Shown here in pieces: positions 1-7,186 of a DNA stretch of 64,000 bases. How positions within the stretch are numbered: the stretch's first letter is position 1; every line of letters starts with the position of its first letter. Source of the DNA: Janthinobacterium lividum PAMC 25724 (lineage in GTDB: Bacteria; Pseudomonadota; Gammaproteobacteria; Burkholderiales; Burkholderiaceae_D). Made by a program: the position numbers and the translations under genes. The notes below the pieces were generated by a model. The model made no database searches. It saw only the letters and a list, made by a program, of their open reading frames with translations, and was not told where the DNA came from. The DNA lies in the NCBI GenBank assembly GCA_000242815.2, contig AHHB01000039.1:1-64000 (forward strand). Direction: 5' to 3'.

Positions 1-1215
1 GCCGACGACGCATGGCGGCAGGCGAACGAGGCCATGGCGCTGCTGCTCGATGGCGCCACCGAGGCGCTGGCCACACTGCCAATGGCCAGCCTGGCCAGCG
101 TGGCCAAGCCCGCGCCAGCAGGCAAGGCTGGCATGGCGCGGGCCGAGCCACTCAAGCGGGGCGTGTTACACCTGACTTATCTGCTTACCGAGACGCGCCT
201 GCGCATCGTCGCGCAGCGCGGCGGACGGACCGGCAGCAGCATCCACGACGTGGTCATCGACGAACGCGTGCTGGCGCAGCGCATCGCGCGCCTGCGCCGC
301 AGCGCGCAAGACCCGGGACAGGATGCGCGCGCCGATGCGCAGGCGCTGTATGCGCTGCTGCTGGCGCCGGCCAGCCGGGAACTCGATGGCGCCACCTCGC
401 TATCGCTGTCGCTGGACGGCGTCTTGCGCTACCTGCCGTTTGCCATGCTGCATGACGGGCGCCGCTGGCTGGTCGAACGGCTGCCCGTCTCGCTGCATGC
501 CAGCGGCGGCGACCACGCTGGCGCACAAGCAGCGCAGCGCCGCGCGCCATCGCTTGCCCTGTTCGGCCAGACGCGCGCCAGCGGCGAGCTGCCGGCCCTG
601 CCCTTCGTGCAAAACGAACTGCGCGCCGTGCAGGCCATCGGACACGCGGCGCGCATCCCCAGCCAGGTCTACCTCGACGGTGACTACACGGGCGCGGCGC
701 TGCAACGCGCGCTGCCTGCCAACAGCAGCGTGCACATCGCCAGCCATTTCGTGCTGCGCTCGGGCGCGGGCGAGGACTCCTATTTGTTGCTGGGCGATGG
801 CGGCAAACTCAGCCTGGCGGAATTGGCACAGGACGGCTACCGCTTCGCCGGCCTGGATCTGCTCACCCTGTCCGCCTGCGAAACGGCCGTGCCGGCAGGC
901 ACCGATGCCACGGGACGCGAACTGGAAGGCTTGGCCTGGCTGGCCCGCCAGCGCGGCGCGCGCAATGTACTGGCCAGCCTGTGGCGCGTGTCGGACCAGT
1001 CGACGGCCACCCTGATGGGCGATTTTTATACGGCGCTGGCGCAAGGCAAGGGCAAGCCGCAAGCCTTGCGCCAGGCGCAGTTGCGGCAGATCCGCGCCGC
1101 CCGGCATGGCGTCACGGCGACGCGGGGCTTGACACCGCTCGACGCCGCCGGCGGCAGCGACGACGCGCGCAGCCATCCATTCTACTGGGCCGGTTTCATC
1201 CTGCTCGGCTCCTGA
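1..1215 (+). CDS. CHAT-domain (caspase-like) protein, 5' end outside the window
   Basis: The reading frame is open from base 1, so the true start lies upstream and only the C-terminal ~404 residues are visible. The C-terminal half is a CHAT domain, a caspase-related peptidase fold. The expected catalytic pair is visible as a His in VHIASHF and a Cys in LSACETA, about 45 residues apart, followed by the usual GLAWLARQRGARNVLASLW and a closing HPFYWAGFILLG. Family members often carry N-terminal TPR repeats, which would be off the edge here. Its substrate cannot be told from sequence. A short gap separates it from the small gene downstream. Confidence 0.85.
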   Translation, partial: ADDAWRQANEAMALLLDGATEALATLPMASLASVAKPAPAGKAGMARAEPLKRGVLHLTYLLTETRLRIVAQRGGRTGSSIHDVVIDERVLAQRIARLRRSAQDPGQDARADAQALYALLLAPASRELDGATSLSLSLDGVLRYLPFAMLHDGRRWLVERLPVSLHASGGDHAGAQAAQRRAPSLALFGQTRASGELPALPFVQNELRAVQAIGHAARIPSQVYLDGDYTGAALQRALPANSSVHIASHFVLRSGAGEDSYLLLGDGGKLSLAELAQDGYRFAGLDLLTLSACETAVPAGTDATGRELEGLAWLARQRGARNVLASLWRVSDQSTATLMGDFYTALAQGKGKPQALRQAQLRQIRAARHGVTATRGLTPLDAAGGSDDARSHPFYWAGFILLGS

Positions 1216-1257
1216 GCCCCCTACTACGGAAGGCTGTTTTTGGTGTATGCTGGCGGC

Positions 1258-1608
1258 ATGAATAATGACACCGACATCCAGCTCAGCGGCCCCTTCAAGG
1301 CCACCGACGGCTCCGGCCGTGCCCACGACATCAAGGCCATCCGCATCTTCGACGAAGGCTACGGCATCATCGACGTGTATGTCGATTTCGCCGCCCCGCT
1401 CGACGCGGGCGCCTACAAGGACAAGACCCTGGTCGGCCACATCCTGGCCCGCCTGCGCAGTCTCGGCTACGTCGGCCCCGACTTCGGCCATGGCGACCTG
1501 GGCCTGCAAGACAAGAAACTGATCGTTCTGGAAGCGCCCGAGGAATTTTCCGCTTTTGCCATCAGCAAGGGTTGGAAAGACTTATCAGCAGAGTTTGACG
1601 AGGACTGA
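1258..1608 (+). CDS. small conserved-looking protein of unknown function
   Basis: A 116-residue acidic protein that I do not recognise. I chose the ATG at 1258 (MNNDTDIQLSG) over the one six codons upstream, because the protein reads naturally from there and the upstream codons lie close to the previous stop. It has no signal peptide or membrane segment. The pattern of alternating hydrophobic residues (IKAIRIFDEGYGIIDVYVDF) suggests a compact alpha/beta domain. It is followed by a strong intrinsic terminator, so it ends the transcription unit that includes the CHAT gene. Coding is supported by good codon usage; function is unknown. Confidence 0.7.
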   Translation: MNNDTDIQLSGPFKATDGSGRAHDIKAIRIFDEGYGIIDVYVDFAAPLDAGAYKDKTLVGHILARLRSLGYVGPDFGHGDLGLQDKKLIVLEAPEEFSAFAISKGWKDLSAEFDED

Positions 1609-1633
1609 TCCTTCCAGCTATCAACACCATCTG

Positions 1634-1666
1634 CGCCGCGCCAGCTTCTGCTGGCGCGGCGTTTTT
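1634..1666 (+). terminator. intrinsic terminator after the 116-aa gene
   Basis: A 12-bp GC-rich perfect stem (CGCCGCGCCAGC, loop TTCT, GCTGGCGCGGCG) is followed by five T. It lies 25 bases after the stop of the preceding gene. Confidence 0.85.
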
Positions 1667-1675
1667 CATGGGCAA

Positions 1676-1757
1676 GCGCTTAGTTCAGCTTAGTTGCTTA
1701 ATTGCTTAGTTGCTTAGTTGCTTAGTTGCTTAGTTGCTTAGTTGCTTAGTTGAGCTT
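1676..1757. repeat. 8-bp tandem repeat tract (TTGCTTAG)n
   Basis: Seven consecutive 8-bp units TTGCTTAG (first one TTGCTTAA) run from 1694 to 1749, with degenerate units on both sides. The tract overlaps the stop codon of the alpha/beta hydrolase on the minus strand, whose TAA is supplied by the repeat. Eight is not a multiple of three, so a change in copy number would alter the C-terminal end only if it reached into the coding part. Confidence 0.9.
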
Positions 1758-2519
1758 ATTTTTATTTATATAACGCGCGCTCCACGCGGCAATGACGTTG
1801 GCGACATAGGCCGCATCATCGCGCCCCGTCAACAAATGGTCGGCATCGTCGAGCGAAACGAAGCTTTTCGGGTGCTTCGCTGCCGTAAAGATATCCATCG
1901 CGTTCGACAGGCTCACCGTCGTATCATTCGGCGCGTGCATCACCAGCAGGGCGCGGCGCAGGCCGGCGATGTGGGCCTTCAGGCTATGGCTGCCCGCGTC
2001 GTCGACGAATTGCTGGCGGATACGGAAGGGGCGCCCTTCCAGCTGCACCAGCGCTTCGCCGTCGGCGGCGATTTGCTCGAGGTGGTCGCTGAACATGCGC
2101 GTGACATACGCGGGCGTGCTGGGGGCGGCCAGGGTCACCACGGCGGTCGCTTCCGGCACTTGCGCGGCAGCGGCCAGCACGGCGGCGCCACCCAGGCTAT
2201 GGCCGATCAGCAATTGCGGCGCAGCATGTCTGGCCCGCAAAAAGTCGGCAGCGGCGACCAGGTCGTCCACGTTCGATGAGAAATTGGTGGCGGCAAACTC
2301 GCCCTCGCTGGCGCCCAGCCCCGTGAAGTCGAAGCGCAGCACGGCGATGCCGTGCTCGGTCAAGCCTTGCGCGATGCGCCGCGCGGCCAGCACGTCCTTG
2401 CCGCAGGTAAAGCAATGGGCGAACAGCGCATAGGCACGAATGGCACCGTCGGGCGCGTCAAGGCGCGCCGCCAGCACATGGCCGTGGGCGCCGGGAAAAT
2501 CTTGCCGGGTCGATTTCAT
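1746..2519 (-). CDS. alpha/beta hydrolase
   Basis: A 257-residue serine hydrolase of the alpha/beta fold. The nucleophile elbow is GHSLGG (Ser near 108), and the acid and histidine are probably the Asp in HAPNDTTVS and the His in LDDADHLL near the C terminus. The N-terminal [12 protein letters not shown] and the [11 protein letters not shown] segment resemble the hydrolase half of the hydrolase-OsmC fusion proteins, so a role in detoxification or lipid/ester turnover is possible, but the substrate is unknown. The last codons (KNKLN, stop) run into the 8-bp tandem repeat. It is cytoplasmic with no signal peptide. Confidence 0.85.
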   Translation of the reverse strand: MKSTRQDFPGAHGHVLAARLDAPDGAIRAYALFAHCFTCGKDVLAARRIAQGLTEHGIAVLRFDFTGLGASEGEFAATNFSSNVDDLVAAADFLRARHAAPQLLIGHSLGGAAVLAAAAQVPEATAVVTLAAPSTPAYVTRMFSDHLEQIAADGEALVQLEGRPFRIRQQFVDDAGSHSLKAHIAGLRRALLVMHAPNDTTVSLSNAMDIFTAAKHPKSFVSLDDADHLLTGRDDAAYVANVIAAWSARYINKNKLN

Positions 2520-2598
2520 TGTCTCAGATCAAAGCTGCCGCGCAGCGCGGCCGATGGCGCATTGTAGCGCCGCCGGGCGTGGCCGCAGTTAACCAAGC

Positions 2599-3303
2599 TT
2601 AATCGCGCTTGGGTATGTCCAGTCCCTTGATGACGGCAGGGCGGGTCAGAAACGCGTCCAGCGCGCGCTGCACGTTCGGGAAATGCTCGAAGCCGACCAG
2701 CTCGCCAGCACCATAGAACTCCACCAGGCAGCGCACCCAAGGGAAGATGGCGATATCGGCTATCGTGTATTGCTCGCCCATGATCCAGTCGCGGCCGTGC
2801 AATCGCTGCTCGAGCACGCCCAGCAAGCGCTTGGCCTCGCCCAGATAGCGCTCCAGCGGACGCTTGTCTTCGTAGTCCTTGCCAGCGAACTTGTGGAAGA
2901 AGCCGACCTGGCCGAACATGGGGCCGATGCCGCCCATCTGTAACATCAACCACTGTATTGTTTCGTAGCGCAAGCCCGCGTCCTGCGGCAGGAATTTGCC
3001 CGTTTTCTCCGCCAGGTACAGCAAGATGGCGCCCGATTCGAACAGCGCCAGCGGCTTGCCATCGGGACCGTTCGGATCGAGGATGGCGGGAATCTTGTTG
3101 TTCGGATTGAGCGACAGGAAGGCGGGCGACAATTGGTCGTTGCGCTCGAAGCTGACCAGGTGCGGTTCGTACGCCAAGCCCAGTTCTTCCAGCAGAATGG
3201 AAACCTTGATGCCGTTCGGCGTAGGCAGCGAATACAGCTGCAAGCGCTCGGGATGCAGTGCAGGCCATTTCTCGGTGATGGGAAAGTCGGATAGTTGGGA
3301 CAT
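2599..3303 (-). CDS. glutathione S-transferase, YfcG/YghU-like
   Basis: A 234-residue glutathione transferase. The thioredoxin-like N-terminal domain shows LYSLPTPNGIKVSILLEELG, NPNNKIPAI and the glutathione-binding FESGAILLYLAEK; the C-terminal helical domain carries MGEQYTIADIAIFPWV. The TPNG motif at the active site points to the Nu-class YfcG/YghU group, which act as glutathione-dependent disulfide-bond oxidoreductases and peroxidases. I chose the internal ATG at 3303 (MSQLSDFP); the longer frame begins in the upstream tandem repeat and adds an unlikely cysteine-rich leader. Confidence 0.88.
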   Translation of the reverse strand: MSQLSDFPITEKWPALHPERLQLYSLPTPNGIKVSILLEELGLAYEPHLVSFERNDQLSPAFLSLNPNNKIPAILDPNGPDGKPLALFESGAILLYLAEKTGKFLPQDAGLRYETIQWLMLQMGGIGPMFGQVGFFHKFAGKDYEDKRPLERYLGEAKRLLGVLEQRLHGRDWIMGEQYTIADIAIFPWVRCLVEFYGAGELVGFEHFPNVQRALDAFLTRPAVIKGLDIPKRD

Positions 3304-3336
3304 GAAAATCCTTATTGAAGTGGTTAAGGCGGCGCA

Positions 3337-3378
3337 GGCAAGCAAGCAAGCAATCAAGCAATCAAGCAATCAAGCAAG
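3337..3378. repeat. 4-bp/8-bp tandem repeat upstream of the GST gene
   Basis: A run of GCAA units (3337-3351) passes into three exact 8-bp units AATCAAGC (3352-3375). It lies about 35-75 bases upstream of the GST start, within its leader or promoter on the minus strand, so copy-number change could alter promoter spacing. Confidence 0.85.
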
Positions 3379-3434
3379 TATAGCCAAGCATGGCCATGTG
3401 CGTTGCGCGCCGCTTGAAACGATCTGAGCGCCAC

Positions 3435-4922
3435 TCAGCCAAACAAGCCATGCAAAAACCAGCGCGGCGTGGCGTCTACACCGCTGCCGGCGGTGCGTTC
3501 GCGGTAGACCCAGTAGTGGGCATGGTCGAGGCCTTCGGCGATGAAATAATCGCGCGCCTGCGACTGGCCCCACCAGCCCGCCTCGATACGCTCGGCGACG
3601 GATACCATTTTCAGGGGAGAACCGTAGAAGGGACGATGTTCGCGCATCAAGAGGGCGATGGGCTGGGCCAGCAGCCAGCCGGGACGGGGCATGCCGGGCA
3701 GACCGGGCGGCAAGTCCGGCGCCGCGTTTTTAGCACCGGGCTTGGCCGGCAGCGGCAGCCACTGGTTGGCCGCCTCGGGACGGTAATCGGCGCGCGGCGC
3801 GGCTTGCAAGACATTCTCGGCGCCCAGGCGCGCGACCAGCAATTCCATCAGGCGCTGGCGCTCCTGCGGCGTGCCGCCCGGTTCGGGAAACAGGCTTTCG
3901 CTGGGCGGCGCCATGGGCTGCACCTGCAGCGCTTCCAGGGTCAAGCCGATCACGGGCGCGTCGAGCACCAGCTGCGCCAGGCGTTCCTTGAGCAGGCGCA
4001 CCAGATGCTCATCGCGCCAGACGGCGACACCCAAGGCCAGGTCGATGACGGTGGGCGCGCGCGCCACCCTGCCGCGCTCATGCGCCAGCAGCAGTTGTAT
4101 GCGCTCGACGGCAAATTGGCGCGCGCACAGCCAGCCCGTCATCTGCTGCAGCAGGCGGCGCGCGCCGAACAACAGCGCGTCGGCGTGCTCCACGCGGTCG
4201 AACAATTCCAGGCTGGCGCGGAACGTGGGCGGCGCAGCTATCCACAGGTACAGTTCGGTGCTGTGGCCATGTGCGTCATCGAGCATGTCCAGCAAGGCCG
4301 CGCCGCAGCGGCGCTGCAAGCCGGGACGCGGCAAGTGGCGCAGCTGCCCCAGGGTACGGCAGCCGATGCCTTCGAGCCAGTCCAGGTAGGGGCGCGCGGG
4401 CGGCAGCAAGGCGCACGGCAGGCGGTCGAGGCGGCGCACGAGACTGGCCATGCTGAGGGTCCGGCCCCGGCGCGTACCGGCGCGCGCCAGCAGCCAGGCA
4501 CCGCGCGCCGTGGGGGCGCACGACAACTGTGCCGTGTAGCCGAGCGTGCGCAAGCTGGCCGCGATTTGCCGGCACAGGGCGCGCACGCCACCGAACAGGC
4601 GCAGGCTGGCGCCCGCGTCGACCAGCAAGGTGGCTTCTTCGCCCTGCGCCACCAGCGGCGAGTATTGCAGCAGCGCCAGCGCCACCGCTTGCAAGGCTTG
4701 CGCCTCCAGCTCGGGCGAGCGTTCATGCAGGCGCGCCTGCGGCGCCAGCATCAGCGCGCCCGCGCGGCGCATGCCCGGCCCGATACCGGCCGCCCGCGCC
4801 AGCGGTGACAGGGCCATCACTTGCTCGTGCTCCAGCACCACGCCCAGATGGTCAGCCGACCAGCGCGGGCAAAACACTTCGAGCGGGAGCCGGGGCAGGC
4901 ACAGGCCGATCCAGAGTCGCAT
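3435..4922 (-). CDS. imuB: ImuB, Y-family polymerase-like SOS mutagenesis protein
   Basis: A 495-residue Y-family DNA polymerase homologue of the ImuB type. The start is the ATG at 4922 (MRLWIGLCLPRLPLEVF), inside the end of imuA; the overlap is 71 bases. The segment LLVDAGASLRLFGG and the helix-hairpin-helix region around LPRPGLQRRCGAALLDML fit the family. The acidic catalytic residues expected near the N terminus of active Y-family polymerases are not seen, as is usual for ImuB, which acts as a hub between the beta clamp and DnaE2 in damage-induced mutagenesis. No dnaE2 follows: the next gene on this strand is the GST. Control is through the LexA box before imuA. Confidence 0.88.
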   Translation of the reverse strand: MRLWIGLCLPRLPLEVFCPRWSADHLGVVLEHEQVMALSPLARAAGIGPGMRRAGALMLAPQARLHERSPELEAQALQAVALALLQYSPLVAQGEEATLLVDAGASLRLFGGVRALCRQIAASLRTLGYTAQLSCAPTARGAWLLARAGTRRGRTLSMASLVRRLDRLPCALLPPARPYLDWLEGIGCRTLGQLRHLPRPGLQRRCGAALLDMLDDAHGHSTELYLWIAAPPTFRASLELFDRVEHADALLFGARRLLQQMTGWLCARQFAVERIQLLLAHERGRVARAPTVIDLALGVAVWRDEHLVRLLKERLAQLVLDAPVIGLTLEALQVQPMAPPSESLFPEPGGTPQERQRLMELLVARLGAENVLQAAPRADYRPEAANQWLPLPAKPGAKNAAPDLPPGLPGMPRPGWLLAQPIALLMREHRPFYGSPLKMVSVAERIEAGWWGQSQARDYFIAEGLDHAHYWVYRERTAGSGVDATPRWFLHGLFG

Positions 4923-5562
4923 GACGCAGCAGTAAAGAAGGAGGTTGCAGGGGCAGGAACAAGAGCGTATCGCGCTGCGGTCCCCGGCGCTTGATGAAGC
5001 CGATTTCGATGCCACCGGCGGCCGGGCGCACGGACAGGCGCAGCGGCGCGGGCGACGCATCTTGCGCGCCGTGCAAGGGACGCAGCATGCAAAACAGGGT
5101 ATTGCCGCCTTGCGCGGCCAAGTGCAAGCGGCGCAAGCTGTCGGCGCGCACATGCGGCTGCCAGAACAGCAAGGCGCCGCAACTGCCGCTGCGCAAGATA
5201 TTTTCCGCCGCCCACAAGGCATCCTTGCTGCTGGCGCTCTTTAGCCACAGCAGTTGCGACGACGCCAATCCCTGCGCGGCCAGGGCCAGCGCCTGTGGCG
5301 GATGGGGCGGCTGCAGCAGCACGATGGGCAAGCCCGGCAGTTGCGCCAGCGCTGGCGCCAGCAGACGCAATTCGCCGCTGCCCGGCTGCTGCACCAACAA
5401 ATCGATGAGGCTGCCGCTGGGCCAGCCGCCGCCGGGCAGTTGCGCGGACAAGGCGGCAAAACCCGTCTCCAGGCAGCGCGTGGCGCCCTGCCCCAGCTGC
5501 GATGCGCGCCACAAGGACGGGTGCAAAGCTTCCGGCGAGGCCATCAATTGGGAATGTTGCAT
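4852..5562 (-). CDS. imuA: ImuA, RecA-like/SulA-like SOS protein
   Basis: A 236-residue protein of the ImuA family, which pairs with ImuB in the SOS mutasome. Visible family features are the N-terminal LWRASQL, the Gly-rich FAALSAQLPGGGWPSGSLIDLL and the central LKSASSKDALWAAENILRSGSCGALLFW. I took the ATG at 5562; a second Met six codons in is possible. It is translated ahead of imuB with overlapping frames, implying coupled translation. A LexA box lies 40-57 bases upstream, so the pair should be induced by DNA damage. Confidence 0.85.
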   Translation of the reverse strand: MQHSQLMASPEALHPSLWRASQLGQGATRCLETGFAALSAQLPGGGWPSGSLIDLLVQQPGSGELRLLAPALAQLPGLPIVLLQPPHPPQALALAAQGLASSQLLWLKSASSKDALWAAENILRSGSCGALLFWQPHVRADSLRRLHLAAQGGNTLFCMLRPLHGAQDASPAPLRLSVRPAAGGIEIGFIKRRGPQRDTLLFLPLQPPSLLLRHATLDRPVPAPAPARSVLPALVG

Positions 5563-5600
5563 AGTTGAATTTGAAGATGAAGATGAAAATGAACATAAGT

Positions 5601-5618
5601 ACTGTATGCATATACAGT
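5601..5618 (-). promoter_or_regulatory. LexA (SOS) box upstream of imuA
   Basis: The sequence CTGTATGCATATACAG (5602-5617) is a perfect palindrome that fits the classical LexA consensus CTG-N10-CAG, with symmetric flanks TA/TA. It lies about 40 bases upstream of the imuA start. This is directly visible; regulation by LexA is inferred from the known SOS control of imuAB cassettes. Confidence 0.92.
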
Positions 5619-5644
5619 ACTATTCAGGCCCGTTTTTGGCAAGG

Positions 5645-5732
5645 CTTATCTGCTTATTGTCTGATTATCATCTGCTCATTATCTGCGTATTATCTGCGTA
5701 TTATCTGCGTATTATCTGCGTATTATCTGCGT
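5645..5732. repeat. 11-bp tandem repeat (ATTATCTGCGT)n
   Basis: Five exact 11-bp units run from 5678 to 5732, preceded by three degenerate units (5645-5677). The period equals about one DNA helical turn. The tract lies between the imuA LexA box and the antiporter gene, in the shared divergent upstream region. Confidence 0.92.
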
Positions 5733-5863
5733 ACGGCCGTCGCCAGGGCCGCTCCGCCAAGGCCAAAAAAACCCGTTTCTGGCATCGATTGCTGTACCAT
5801 AAGCACTCTCCTTTCCGCCTGGCAAAGTACCAGTCGGCTTCCTCCGTTCATAAGGAAACGCAT

Positions 5864-7129
5864 TTGACCACCATCCAAATCATCAGCGCCATCGTCTTCG
5901 GCCTTGCGCTCATCCACACCTTCGCCGCCAAGTCGTTTGAAACCCTGGCGCAACGCCACCCACGCCATGCAGGCATGCTGCACTTGCTGGGTGAAGTGGA
6001 AGTCGTGTTCGGCTTCTGGGCCTTCATTTTGATCATCCTCATGGCCTTTATCTCGGGCGGTGAGGCGGCCATCGCGTACGCCGAATCGCGCCAGTACACG
6101 GAACCGCTGTTCGTCTTTGTCGTCATGGTAGTAGCCGCCTCGCGCCCCGTGCTCGACGCCGTGCAGCGCCTGCTCAAAGCGGTGGCGCGCGGCATGCCGC
6201 TGCGCACGGAACTGGCCCTCGCCTGGCTGGGACTGGCACTCGTGCCCCTGACCGGTTCGGTGATCACGGAACCGGCCGCCATGACTCTGGCCGCGCTGAT
6301 GCTGGCGCCGCAAATCTTTCGCCCGGGCATCCCCGAATGGCTGAAATACGGCGCGCTGGGCGTGCTGTTCGTCAACGTCTCCATCGGCGGCACCCTGACC
6401 TCGTACGCGGCGCCGCCGGTGCTGATGGTAGCGACTACGTGGAACTGGGACAGCGCCTTCATGGCCAGCCATTTCGGCTGGAAAGCGGCCATCGCCGTGC
6501 TGGTCAATGCCACCGGCGTGAGCATCTTGCTGCGCAAGTATTTGCACAGCAACACGTCCGATATCAAGCCGAAGGCCGGTGAGACGGAAGCGCCAAAAGT
6601 GCCGCTGACGGTCAGCCTGGTGCACCTGGCCGTACTGGCTGGCGTGGTGGCCCTGGCGCACCATCCGGTGCTGTTCTTCGGCCTGTTCCTGTTCTTTCTC
6701 GGCTTCGTGCAAGCGTATGAGCGTTATCAAAGTCCGCTGATCCTGAAGGAAGGCTTGCTGGTCGGCTTTTTCCTCGGCGGCCTGGTGGTGCTGGGCGGCA
6801 TGCAGCAATGGTGGCTGCAGCCCATCGTCTCAAGCCTGAAGCCGCTGGCCCTGTTCTTCGGCGCCCTGGGCTTGACTGCCATTACCGACAATGCAGCGCT
6901 GACTTATCTCGGTTCGCTGATCGTCGGCATGACGGACGAAGCGAAATACATGTTGGTGGCCGGCGCCGTGGCCGGTGGCGGCTTGACCGTCATCGCCAAC
7001 GCGCCGAATCCGGCCGGCGTGGCGCTGCTGCGCCGCGGCTTCAAGGATGAGTCGATCGGCGCCCTCGGCCTGCTGGCCGGCGCCCTGCTGCCGACGGCTG
7101 TGGCGGCGCTGGCCTTCCTGGTCCTGTAA
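5864..7129 (+). CDS. putative Na+/H+ antiporter, multi-spanning membrane protein
   Basis: A ~421-residue polytopic membrane protein of the putative Na+/H+ antiporter family with about ten to eleven hydrophobic segments. Characteristic stretches are GSVITEPAAMTLAALML, GGTLTSYAAPPVLMVA and the C-terminal GLTAITDNAALTYLGSLIVG and ANAPNPAGVALL, with charged residues inside membrane segments as expected for an ion exchanger. The frame stays open far upstream but only as the shadow of imuA. I chose the TTG at 5864 because AAGGAA (5852-5857) sits six bases before it and the protein then opens directly into the first membrane helix. Substrate ion is not proven. Confidence 0.8.
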   Translation: MTTIQIISAIVFGLALIHTFAAKSFETLAQRHPRHAGMLHLLGEVEVVFGFWAFILIILMAFISGGEAAIAYAESRQYTEPLFVFVVMVVAASRPVLDAVQRLLKAVARGMPLRTELALAWLGLALVPLTGSVITEPAAMTLAALMLAPQIFRPGIPEWLKYGALGVLFVNVSIGGTLTSYAAPPVLMVATTWNWDSAFMASHFGWKAAIAVLVNATGVSILLRKYLHSNTSDIKPKAGETEAPKVPLTVSLVHLAVLAGVVALAHHPVLFFGLFLFFLGFVQAYERYQSPLILKEGLLVGFFLGGLVVLGGMQQWWLQPIVSSLKPLALFFGALGLTAITDNAALTYLGSLIVGMTDEAKYMLVAGAVAGGGLTVIANAPNPAGVALLRRGFKDESIGALGLLAGALLPTAVAALAFLVL

Positions 7130-7186
7130 GCATGTACTGGGGCGGCTGCCGGCCGTCCCCTTAGTTTTCCTCCTCAGTTATCTGCC

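Noticed and set aside
3390..4808. Long open frame of 472 codons on the plus strand
   Set aside because: It is the shadow of imuB on the other strand, with Gln/Arg/Ala-rich composition typical of antisense frames in high-GC DNA.
5678..5732. Iterons of a replication origin
   Set aside because: No replication initiator gene or dnaA boxes nearby; the 11-bp units lie in a promoter gap of chromosomal genes.
4991..5863. N-terminal extension of the antiporter frame
   Set aside because: This part overlaps imuA in antisense and then crosses the LexA box and tandem repeats; the TTG at 5864 has a proper ribosome binding site.
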